DNA from: Bacillota bacterium
GTDB taxonomy: Bacteria; Bacillota; Clostridia; Peptostreptococcales; Anaerovoracaceae
Assembly (NCBI GenBank): GCA_023394035.1
Contig: JAEXBK010000020.1
Coordinates: forward strand, 1 to 10,764
Direction of reading: 5' to 3'
Length of the DNA stretch: 10,764 bases
Positions 1 to 5,459 of this stretch are shown here, piece after piece. The notes beneath the pieces were generated by a model, which worked only from the letters and a program-made list of their open reading frames with translations, did no database searches and was not told the origin of the DNA. Each line of letters begins with the position of its first letter. The stretch's first letter is position 1. A program made the translations under genes and the position numbers.

Positions 1-1
1 G

Positions 2-181
2 CGTAACCCTTATGCGCTTAAGGTGGATTTTGAACACAGACCGCCATATTTCGAAGTGTCTCCGACGCACAAAGCAAAGACTTGGCTGCTTGATCCGCGT
101 GCGCCTCAGACGGAGCCTCCTGAGATAATCAAAAACATCCGCATGATGCGTGAAAAGGAGGTGCTGAGAAATGAACTGTAA
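2..181 (+). CDS. oppD: Oligopeptide ABC transporter ATP-binding protein, OppD-like (C-terminal end only)
   Basis: Only the last 59 codons are in the window; the gene enters from the left edge in frame 2 and stops at TAA 179-181. The peptide carries the tail typical of peptide/nickel ABC ATPases of the OppD/DppD kind, including PPYFEVSPTHKAKTWLLDPR, the region after the ATPase core where OppD proteins carry their C-terminal extension. No nucleotide-binding motifs are visible because they lie upstream. Its stop overlaps the start of the next gene by 11 bp, so the two ATPases are translationally coupled, as usual for the OppD-OppF pair that energises peptide import at the inner face of the membrane. 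The D rather than F assignment rests on gene order and this tail. Confidence 0.8.
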   Translation, partial: RNPYALKVDFEHRPPYFEVSPTHKAKTWLLDPRAPQTEPPEIIKNIRMMREKEVLRNEL

Positions 182-1112
182 CAATAACGAAGTGCTCCTT
201 AACGTAAGCAATATAGAAGTCACATTCGGAAACCGAAGAAACAAATTTGTGGCAGTCAAAGATATTTCGTTCGATATATATAAGGGCGAAACCTTTGGGC
301 TTGTAGGCGAATCAGGCTCCGGTAAAACGACAATAGGAAGGGCGATTATAAGAATAAATCCGTTGTCTGCAGGAACGATAACGTACAAAGGCGAAAAAAT
401 ATCAGGTAAAATTTCGAGTGAGCTCGACCGAAGGATAACGCAGCAGATTCAGATGATTTTTCAGGACCCTATGGCTTCTCTTAACGAGAGGGCGAAGGTT
501 GAGTACATAGTTGCAGAGGGTCTGTGCAATGTCAGAAAGGGGATAAGCAAGGAAGAAAAGGCGGAGCTCGTATCAAAGGCTTTGCTCGAAGTCGGACTGC
601 TTCCTGAGTTTGCGAACAGATTTCCACACGAATTTTCGGGTGGACAGCGTCAAAGAATCGGCATAGCAAGAAGCCTTATAATGCAGCCTGAATTCATAAT
701 TGCCGATGAGCCTATTTCCGCGCTTGATGTATCTATCAGAGCGCAGGTGCTTAATCTTTTGAGCAAGCTCAAAAAAGAACGCGGACTGACATATCTGTTT
801 ATAGCACATGATTTGTCCGTGATGAGATTTATCTGTGACAGAATAGCCGTAATACACAAAGGCGTAATTGTAGAGCTTGCGAAGACGGAAATGCTGTTCA
901 GACATCCGCTCCACCCGTATACGAAGGCGCTTCTTTCGGCAATTCCTATGCCGGATCCTGATTTTGAGGAACAAAAGAAGCTTATAGTCTACGACCCTTC
1001 GGTTCACAGCTACGAAAGCGACAAGCCTCGCTGGGCTGAAATCGAACCTGAACATTTTGTAATGGGAAATGAGGCTGAACTCGATAAATACAGAAAGATG
1101 CTCGAAAAGTAG
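171..1112 (+). CDS. oppF: Oligopeptide ABC transporter ATP-binding protein, OppF-like
   Basis: A complete 313-residue ABC ATPase, the usual length for OppF/DppF. Visible motifs are Walker A GESGSGKT (residues 46-53), Q-loop Gln98 in MIFQDPMASL, the signature FSGGQRQR (155-162), Walker B FIIADEP (175-181) with Glu180, the D-loop SALD, and the H-loop His213 in FIAHDLS. The C-terminal part has HPYTKALLSAIPMPDP, the hallmark extension of the oligopeptide/dipeptide branch. It should pair with the OppD-like ATPase to drive peptide uptake through OppB/OppC permeases encoded upstream. The ATG at 171 follows an AAAGGAGG sequence at 154-161 inside the end of oppD, at a slightly long spacing. A hairpin terminator follows, so this is the last gene of the operon. 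The exact substrate cannot be read from the sequence. Confidence 0.92.
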   Translation: MNCNNNEVLLNVSNIEVTFGNRRNKFVAVKDISFDIYKGETFGLVGESGSGKTTIGRAIIRINPLSAGTITYKGEKISGKISSELDRRITQQIQMIFQDPMASLNERAKVEYIVAEGLCNVRKGISKEEKAELVSKALLEVGLLPEFANRFPHEFSGGQRQRIGIARSLIMQPEFIIADEPISALDVSIRAQVLNLLSKLKKERGLTYLFIAHDLSVMRFICDRIAVIHKGVIVELAKTEMLFRHPLHPYTKALLSAIPMPDPDFEEQKKLIVYDPSVHSYESDKPRWAEIEPEHFVMGNEAELDKYRKMLEK

Positions 1113-1148
1113 CAATTTCAGAGACTGATCAAAAACTTGAATATTAAT

Positions 1149-1178
1149 CAAAAACGGCGCGCGGCAGCGCTGTTTTTG
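1149..1178 (+). terminator. Rho-independent terminator after oppF
   Basis: The arms CAAAAACGGCGC (1149-1160) and GCGCTGTTTTTG (1167-1178) pair over 12 positions with one G-T wobble around a 6-nt loop. The run of A in the left arm and T in the right arm make it potentially active in both directions. It lies 37 bp after the oppF stop and separates the transporter operon from the small-gene cluster. Confidence 0.8.
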
Positions 1179-1384
1179 TTATGGGGGAAAGGGACGGTTG
1201 CGCGGTACAGGTATATTATGCGGTATTGGATAGAGGCTAGCGGGTTAGGGTATAGTGCAACGGACATGCAGGATAGCAGGTTGGGGTATATGAGGGGGCT
1301 GAGGAAGTTTTTGAAAGGAGGCGACTTAAAAAATAGCAAATATTATGTAAATATAGTGTATTTGTAAGAAAGGAATGGTAGTAT

Positions 1385-1732
1385 ATGATAAAAGTAGAAC
1401 ATGAATTTGCCGCACTTATTGAGGCAATAGAAGCATCGGAAAGCAGGATGATGGAGGAGGTTCCGGAGAAGGTTGAGCTTGTAAAACGGATTTGTAATCT
1501 CGTACGAAAATTTACAAGAAAATCACCGGTAGTCAAAGTGACCTACTCTTTACACGAACCGTTTGTAAGATGCGGATCTGTAAAAGTGCTGGCTGATGAG
1601 ATAGTGGTAGATGATCCGAGAAAGCTTAGTTTGGCTATTGAGCTGTCACATACATTTGAAATCTTCACCAGAACGGACGGCAGGGTTCAAATGAATTTCG
1701 GCTTTGAAGGTCTTGCGAGAGAAGTGGAATAG
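1385..1732 (+). CDS. Hypothetical protein, 115 aa (first of two tandem related genes)
   Basis: Not recognised as a known family. It starts at ATG 1385 behind AAAGGA (1369-1374). Residues 1-45 are highly charged and predicted mainly helical; residues 48-110 look like alternating strands with a short helix (LSLAIELSHTF). There is no signal peptide or membrane segment, so it is probably cytosolic. The second half matches the neighbouring 113-residue protein: an EP motif at 58-59, then R-x-G, then I-V-V-x-x-P (73-78), a helix, a D-G/D-D turn and a F-x-F-x-x-L end. This suggests a duplicated gene. The neighbour follows after 9 bp, so they are co-transcribed. No clear promoter was found in the 200 bp upstream. 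Function unknown. Confidence 0.7.
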   Translation: MIKVEHEFAALIEAIEASESRMMEEVPEKVELVKRICNLVRKFTRKSPVVKVTYSLHEPFVRCGSVKVLADEIVVDDPRKLSLAIELSHTFEIFTRTDGRVQMNFGFEGLAREVE

Positions 1733-1741
1733 GAGGCGAGT

Positions 1742-2083
1742 ATGAAGGCGTGTTTTGATGTTGTGTCTGCAGAAGTGGAAAAAGCAAAGAACGGTATTGC
1801 AAGAGGGAAAAAACTGAATGAGGAAAGCTACTCGATTTTTAAAGAGTATTGCGAGGCTATTGATGACATAAGAAAGGAATTTGAAAACTGCGGAGAGGCG
1901 ACCGCGTATATAGAGCCGGAGTCGCTCAGAGCAGGGATAACCATAAAGGTGTTTGATATTACGGTCGTGAAAAAGCCGCATATGCTTCATGAATTGATTG
2001 ACAGATCCGTGCGGTTTAGAGCTTATAAAGTAGCGGACGATGTACTTGGGATTGACTTTACTTTCCCGAAATTATGGCAATAA
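1742..2083 (+). CDS. Hypothetical protein, 113 aa (second of two tandem related genes)
   Basis: Not recognised as a known family. ATG 1742 sits behind an AGGAGG overlapping the previous stop codon. The layout matches the upstream 115-residue protein: a charged helical N-terminal half (1-50), then a strand-rich half with EP at 58-59, R-A-G (63-65), I-T-V-V-x-x-P (73-79), a helix (MLHELIDRSVRF) and an end of the form D-D-x-x-G-x-D-F-x-F-x-x-L. Identity is low but the order and spacing of the conserved positions are the same, pointing to an old duplication. There is no membrane segment or signal peptide. The TAA stop (2081-2083) runs into the strong Shine-Dalgarno of the next, very small gene, so the cluster is one transcription unit. 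Function unknown. Confidence 0.7.
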   Translation: MKACFDVVSAEVEKAKNGIARGKKLNEESYSIFKEYCEAIDDIRKEFENCGEATAYIEPESLRAGITIKVFDITVVKKPHMLHELIDRSVRFRAYKVADDVLGIDFTFPKLWQ

Positions 2084-2095
2084 GGAGGTTGTGTT

Positions 2096-2179
2096 ATGTC
2101 TTTTGCGTTGTTTGTAGTATCTATGTGCTATCTGTTTTTGTATATTTACCTGATGCGGTGGCATAGTGTCGCTATGTGA
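2096..2179 (+). CDS. Small membrane peptide, 27 aa
   Basis: A short ORF with an excellent ribosome-binding site: AAGGAGG at 2082-2088, 7 nt before ATG 2096, stop TGA 2177-2179. The peptide is almost wholly hydrophobic from residue 3 to 20 (FALFVVSMCYLFLYIYLM) and ends in a short polar tail with Arg and His, so a single membrane-spanning helix is likely. The gene is packed between the second tandem hypothetical gene and an overlapping downstream ORF. Size and composition resemble small regulatory or toxic membrane peptides, but nothing specific identifies it. The strong Shine-Dalgarno is the main reason to believe it is translated. Confidence 0.55.
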   Translation: MSFALFVVSMCYLFLYIYLMRWHSVAM

Positions 2180-2411
2180 AGTGAACCCTTGCGGCATAGA
2201 AGAAGTAGCCCTGCTTCTCGTAATGGCGAAGCAAGGATATATTCCGACTGTGGAAAGCCGCTACATTGATGTGGATAACGGATTTTTGGAGGATGCACAA
2301 ACATTGAGGCTGTGCAGATGCTTGGAAAAACATATGCAGAAATTACGATACGATGCAGAATTTCTGTTTGAGGGGGAACCTTATTGGAATGCTATGAACA
2401 AAAGGTACTAA
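2166..2411 (+). CDS. Hypothetical protein, up to 81 aa, overlapping the membrane peptide gene
   Basis: Not recognised as a known family. The reading frame is open from GTG 2166 to TAA 2409-2411. GTG 2166 has only a weak GGTGG upstream. A second in-frame GTG at 2181 lies one base after the membrane-peptide stop (TGA 2177-2179) and would fit termination-reinitiation, giving 76 residues beginning MNPCGIEEV. The protein starts with a hydrophobic helix (VALLLVMAKQGY), then a mixed charged region with CRCLEKHMQKLRYDAEFLFEG. There is no convincing membrane segment. It belongs to the same compact cluster as the two tandem genes. Translation is plausible from the tight overlap, but the start is uncertain. 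Confidence 0.5.
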   Translation: MSLCEVNPCGIEEVALLLVMAKQGYIPTVESRYIDVDNGFLEDAQTLRLCRCLEKHMQKLRYDAEFLFEGEPYWNAMNKRY

Positions 2412-2533
2412 AGATCAGATCGTTTGGAGGGCGGACGCTTTGTTTGGAATTTCAGCATAGCACCGAGATTCAGAGACGGGTATATGCGGAAATGGCTGTG
2501 ATGATTCGGAGAAAAAACGGATTAAACAGATAA
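2384..2533 (+). CDS. Possible small ORF, 49 aa, or frameshifted tail of the preceding gene
   Basis: A frame different from the 81-codon gene is open from a TGA at about 2368 to TAA 2531-2533. A TTG at 2384 has AGGGGG (2371-2376) 7 nt upstream and would overlap the previous gene by 28 bp, the same overlapping style seen just before. The predicted peptide is protein-like but unrecognised; its tail includes STEIQRRVYAEMAVMIRRKN. It could instead be the original C-terminus of the upstream protein, now out of frame by one frameshift, or a chance ORF. Nothing else is visible between 2412 and the promoter at 2548, including no terminator hairpin. Confidence 0.28.
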   Translation: MECYEQKVLKIRSFGGRTLCLEFQHSTEIQRRVYAEMAVMIRRKNGLNR

Positions 2534-2547
2534 TTTGAAAAAAAGAC

Positions 2548-2575
2548 TTTACAAAAGTAAAATGTGATATATAAT
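2548..2575 (+). promoter_or_regulatory. Sigma-A type promoter for the pseudo-array and cas operon
   Basis: The -35 box TTTACA (2548-2553) matches TTGACA at five of six positions, followed by a 16-bp spacer and a perfect -10 TATAAT (2570-2575). Transcription would start near 2582-2584. This is the best promoter in the region and lies about 130 bp before the probable cas3 start. The -35 box is inside a small palindrome, TTTAC-AAAA-GTAAA (2548-2561). The sequence just after the -10 box is repeated at the start of the pseudo-spacer, which implies regulation at this promoter. Confidence 0.75.
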
Positions 2576-2589
2576 TAAATAAGGGTTAT
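2576..2589 (+). repeat. 14-bp direct repeat copy at the cas promoter: predicted seed target of the pseudo-spacer
   Basis: TAAATAAGGGTTAT occurs here and again, exactly, at 2617-2630, 41 bp downstream. This copy abuts the -10 box and covers the expected transcription start. Read as a protospacer, it would have AAT (2573-2575, within the -10 box) at the PAM position. The flanking bases on both sides differ between the copies. An alternative is a pair of direct-repeat operator sites for a protein regulator. Confidence 0.7.
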
Positions 2590-2616
2590 AATACTCGCAT
2601 GTGCGAGGGTGCTCCG
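2588..2616 (+). repeat. Degenerate I-E repeat 1 (pseudo-repeat)
   Basis: The stem CTCGC (2594-2598) and GCGAG (2603-2607) enclose the loop ATGT, followed by GGTGCTCCG. The 5' portion (ATAATA) lacks the T-rich start usual for I-E repeats, and the stem is one or two pairs shorter than in the standard repeat. A predicted Cas6e cut after 2608 would leave the handle GTGCTCCG (2609-2616). Confidence 0.65.
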
Positions 2617-2648
2617 TAAATAAGGGTTATTAAATAAAAGAACTATCC

Positions 2649-2677
2649 TTTTTACCCGCGTCAGCGGGGGTGGACAC
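2649..2677 (+). repeat. Degenerate I-E repeat 2 (pseudo-repeat)
   Basis: The stem CCCGC (2655-2659) and GCGGG (2664-2668) enclose the loop GTCA, with a T-rich 5' part (TTTTTA) and GGTGGACAC after the stem. This copy is closer to ordinary I-E repeats of Gram-positive bacteria than repeat 1. The second stem pair is C-G here but T-A in repeat 1, a compensatory change that keeps the hairpin. A cut after 2669 would give the cas3 mRNA a new 5' end at 2670. Confidence 0.7.
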
Positions 2678-2698
2678 TCTCTACTTGTTGAACTGCTT

Positions 2699-2713
2699 GG
2701 AGGTGGTCTTATT
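2699..2713 (+). promoter_or_regulatory. Ribosome-binding site that points to an ATT start codon for cas3
   Basis: GGAGG (2699-2703) is followed by 7 nt and then ATT (2711-2713), which is in frame with cas3. No ATG, GTG or TTG is in frame at a suitable distance from this site. The first canonical in-frame start, TTG 2732, has only A/T-rich sequence before it and would remove residues IKKSINA, part of the conserved INALWAKK opening of Cas3 proteins. Confidence 0.65.
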
Positions 2714-5455
2714 AAAAAATCTATAAATGCATTGTGGGCAAAGAAAAAAGAGTCTAAGTATAACGGAAGTCTTTTATGGCTTCCGTTAATCCAACATCTT
2801 GAAGACACGAAGAATGTTGCCGTTTTACTGTGGAAACGATGGCTGAGCAAAGGTCAAAAAAACTTGATAAAAGACTCGCTTAAGGGAAAAACCGATGTGA
2901 ACCCGATCAACCTGGTTAAATTTATAGCTTTAACACACGACTGGGGTAAGAGCTGCAGTGCCTTTCAAACAAAACCTTCCTTCATTTCTTCGGAAATCGA
3001 CGACAGGATCTTAGAAAAGCTGGAATCTGCTGGATTTAAAGGTTTGAACAGTCTCAGCCTGCCTAACCGACAAAAAACACCTCACAATATTGCGAGCCAG
3101 TATTTGCTTCATGAATTCGGAGTAGCTGATGATATAGCTGCAATAGTGGGGGCTCATCACGGTAAACCTGCAGATGATATTACCACAACGGTTTTCGGGG
3201 AATTTTCCTATCTTGATCAAAATAGATATACGGAAAATTATTACCAAGTGCAAGATAGTGAAAGCGATATACACAAGCATTGGGAAGCGACTCAGAAAGA
3301 AGTTTTTGAATGGGCTCTCAGCGAGTCAGGCTTTGCAAGTGTAGATGAATTGCCGACGATCGGCAGACCGGCACAAGTGATTTTGTTGGGTTTGCTGATT
3401 ATGGCAGACTGGATAGCGAGTAATGAGAAGTATTTCCCGCTCATAGATATAGATGAGGATGAAGTTCCGGACAAAGAACTGCGCATAAACGGATATTATG
3501 AATGGGAATCAAATGGAGCATGGGTGCCTGATCATATAGGGGATATTGATGCTGCATATAAAAAACGATTTGGCTTTTGCCCGCGGGATGTGCAGGAAAT
3601 GTTTTCAAAACTCATTGAGGAAACCTGTGAACCTGGCATCTATATACTCGAAGCTCCGATGGGGATAGGAAAAACAGAAGCTGCGCTGATAGCGGCTGAA
3701 CAACTTTCATACAAGCTTGGCTGTAACGGCGTTTTCTTTGGCCTTCCGACGCAAGCAACGTCAAACGGAATATTTCCTAGAATATTAGCTTGGCTCGAAA
3801 GCGTTGGAAAAGATAACGGAACGGTTTCTTTAAGGCTATCACACTCAAAGGCATATTTAAATAAGACTTTTTCGGATTTGCCTGATTCAGAGAATATTTA
3901 CGACGAGGCGGAAACTCATGTTACGGTAAATAACTGGTTTTCCGGGCGCAAAACGGCAGTGCTTGACGAATTTGTGGTCGGAACGGTAGATCAGTTTTTG
4001 ATGACTGCCTTAAAACAGAAGCATTTAGCATTGCGACATCTGGGCTTCAGCAAGAAGGTGATCGTAATCGATGAGGTTCATGCCTATGACGCATATATGA
4101 ATCAATACTTGCTTCAGGCGATTAAGTGGATGGGGGCGTACAAAATCCCGGTCATACTGCTCTCTGCAACGCTTCCTTCAGAGAAAAGACTGGAACTGAT
4201 CAAAAATTATATGATTGGTTTAGGTTATAAAACGTTGAATTTTGAAGGAATGGGCGGCGAAGCATATCCTGTGATTACATATAATGACGGATGTGAAATC
4301 AAGCAGTATAAAAACTCCAAGATAAGCAACGAAAAAAAGGTAAAGATCGTACGAATAAATGACGACAACTTGATAGGGCTAATTGAGAATCTTATATCAG
4401 GCGGTGGCGTTGTCGGCATGGTTCTGAATACGGTAAAAAGGGCTCAGGAATTGGGACGTATACTCTCCGAATACTTCGGAGAAGAAAATGTAGAGGTATT
4501 CCATTCGGGATTCATTGCAGCGGACAGAGCCCAAAAAGAAGAAAACCTTATTCGCTCAATTGGAAAAAACGGAAATCGACCATATAAGAAAATAATTATA
4601 GGAACTCAGGTGCTTGAACAGTCGCTCGATATAGACTTTGATGTTATGATAAGCGATCTTGCCCCGATGGATTTACTTATTCAGAGAATAGGCAGATTAC
4701 ATAGACACTATATAGAGAGACCTGGCAATCTCAAAGATGCCGTATGCTATGTGCTCGGATGCAGCGATGACCTCGAATTTGAAGAGGGCGCTGCAGTCAT
4801 ATATGGCGATTATCTGCTTACAAGGACGCAGCATTTTCTGCCGGATCAGATCGTATTGCCATTAGATATTTCGAGACTTGTGCAACTTGTGTACGGAGAA
4901 GATAAAGTCCCGATTAGAGAGGACTTGCAGGAAAAGTATTTGGCGAGAGAGGAACGCTATAATAGTGAAATGAAGTCAAAGAAGCGTCAAGCGAACACAT
5001 ACAGAATAGGCGATCCGTTTGAGAACAAATGCGGTCAGAATTTGATCGGGTGGTTGAAAAACACAATTTCTGAAGATAGTGACGAAAAGGCATATGCACA
5101 GGTAAGAGACGGAGAGGATATTATAGAAGTTATTGCACTGAAGAAGATCGGAGACGGGTACGGTCCGTTCGGCAGGAATAAAGATATTGCATGTGAAATA
5201 TGCGATAATGATATTGCAAAAGACATAGCAAGGAACACATTGAACCTGCCAAGGCTGTTTTCTAAAGAATACAATATAGATAAAAGCATTGAAGCACTCG
5301 AAAGGTACAACAAAACATATTTGGGAGAATGGCAGGAATCAAAGTGGCTCAAGGGGGCTTTGGGAATCATCTTTGACGAAAAAAATGAATTTGAAATTGC
5401 CGGGTACAAAATGATCTATGATAAAAGACTCGGAATAATGATAGAAAGGAAGTGA
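2711..5455 (+). CDS. cas3: CRISPR-associated nuclease-helicase Cas3 (type I-E)
   Basis: Cas3 is recruited by target-bound Cascade, then nicks, unwinds and degrades the invading DNA. From ATT 2711 the protein has 914 residues, in the usual size range for I-E. The N-terminal HD nuclease domain shows His29 (LIQH), the HD pair 76-77 in LTHDWGK, His125 (PHNIASQYLL), the His pair 149-150 in GAHHGKP, and MADWIAS near 231-237. The SF2 helicase core has Walker A GIGKTE (318-323), the DEVH box (454-457), SAT (485-487), GTQVLEQSLDID (motif V, around 631) and QRIGRLHRH (motif VI, 658-666). All expected catalytic residues are present, so the enzyme should be active. It heads the operon; cse1 follows after 4 bp. 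A shorter protein of 907 residues would result from TTG 2732, which lacks a ribosome-binding site. Confidence 0.96.
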   Translation: MKKSINALWAKKKESKYNGSLLWLPLIQHLEDTKNVAVLLWKRWLSKGQKNLIKDSLKGKTDVNPINLVKFIALTHDWGKSCSAFQTKPSFISSEIDDRILEKLESAGFKGLNSLSLPNRQKTPHNIASQYLLHEFGVADDIAAIVGAHHGKPADDITTTVFGEFSYLDQNRYTENYYQVQDSESDIHKHWEATQKEVFEWALSESGFASVDELPTIGRPAQVILLGLLIMADWIASNEKYFPLIDIDEDEVPDKELRINGYYEWESNGAWVPDHIGDIDAAYKKRFGFCPRDVQEMFSKLIEETCEPGIYILEAPMGIGKTEAALIAAEQLSYKLGCNGVFFGLPTQATSNGIFPRILAWLESVGKDNGTVSLRLSHSKAYLNKTFSDLPDSENIYDEAETHVTVNNWFSGRKTAVLDEFVVGTVDQFLMTALKQKHLALRHLGFSKKVIVIDEVHAYDAYMNQYLLQAIKWMGAYKIPVILLSATLPSEKRLELIKNYMIGLGYKTLNFEGMGGEAYPVITYNDGCEIKQYKNSKISNEKKVKIVRINDDNLIGLIENLISGGGVVGMVLNTVKRAQELGRILSEYFGEENVEVFHSGFIAADRAQKEENLIRSIGKNGNRPYKKIIIGTQVLEQSLDIDFDVMISDLAPMDLLIQRIGRLHRHYIERPGNLKDAVCYVLGCSDDLEFEEGAAVIYGDYLLTRTQHFLPDQIVLPLDISRLVQLVYGEDKVPIREDLQEKYLAREERYNSEMKSKKRQANTYRIGDPFENKCGQNLIGWLKNTISEDSDEKAYAQVRDGEDIIEVIALKKIGDGYGPFGRNKDIACEICDNDIAKDIARNTLNLPRLFSKEYNIDKSIEALERYNKTYLGEWQESKWLKGALGIIFDEKNEFEIAGYKMIYDKRLGIMIERK

Positions 5456-5459
5456 TGAT

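Larger units (their letters stand above)
2588..2677 (+). CRISPR. Two-repeat degenerate type I-E mini-array: candidate crRNA-like regulatory guide (CreR-like)
   Basis: Two diverged repeat-like units, 2588-2616 and 2649-2677, match at 17 of 29 positions and flank a 32-nt spacer (2617-2648). The hairpin starts are 61 bp apart, the normal I-E period. Each unit has a 5-bp stem, 4-nt loop and GGTG downstream, as in I-E repeats. Cutting at the usual Cas6e position, after the sixth base of the 3' arm region, leaves 8-nt handles (GTGCTCCG, GTGGACAC). The spacer then opens with the 14 nt found at the cas promoter. The array lies in the cas3 5' leader, so it is probably transcribed from the promoter at 2548-2575. 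It is too short and diverged to be the main array. It could also be a dead array relic. Confidence 0.7.

Noticed and set aside
573..1151. 192-codon antisense ORF across oppF
   Set aside because: It is a mirror of the strongly conserved oppF coding frame, with no ribosome-binding site and no recognisable protein features. The other antisense ORFs under the cas genes were dismissed for the same reason.
1137..1367. 76-codon ORF starting at TTG between oppF and the small-gene cluster
   Set aside because: It begins inside the sequence of the oppF terminator hairpin, has no ribosome-binding site, and the product is low-complexity and unlike its neighbours. The interval 1179-1384 otherwise shows no convincing gene, promoter or repeat.
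2412..2580. A CreT-like toxic small RNA partner next to the guide, as in CreTA modules
   Set aside because: No short ORF with a good ribosome-binding site and clustered rare arginine codons, and no separate promoter, could be made out here. The locus looks like a regulator without an addiction toxin.
2594..2607. Hairpin of pseudo-repeat 1 as a transcription terminator or attenuator
   Set aside because: The stem is only 5 bp and is followed by GGTGCTCCG, not a T run; the same holds for the second hairpin at 2655-2668.
2588..2677. Pseudo-array as the functional main CRISPR array of the locus
   Set aside because: There are only two units, matching at 17 of 29 positions, where a working array would have near-identical repeats. 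The position before cas3 and the promoter-matching spacer fit a regulator better. The main array is expected beyond cas2, outside the window.
2678..2710. A second spacer after pseudo-repeat 2
   Set aside because: No third repeat follows, the sequence contains the cas3 ribosome-binding site, and it has no visible match to the promoter.
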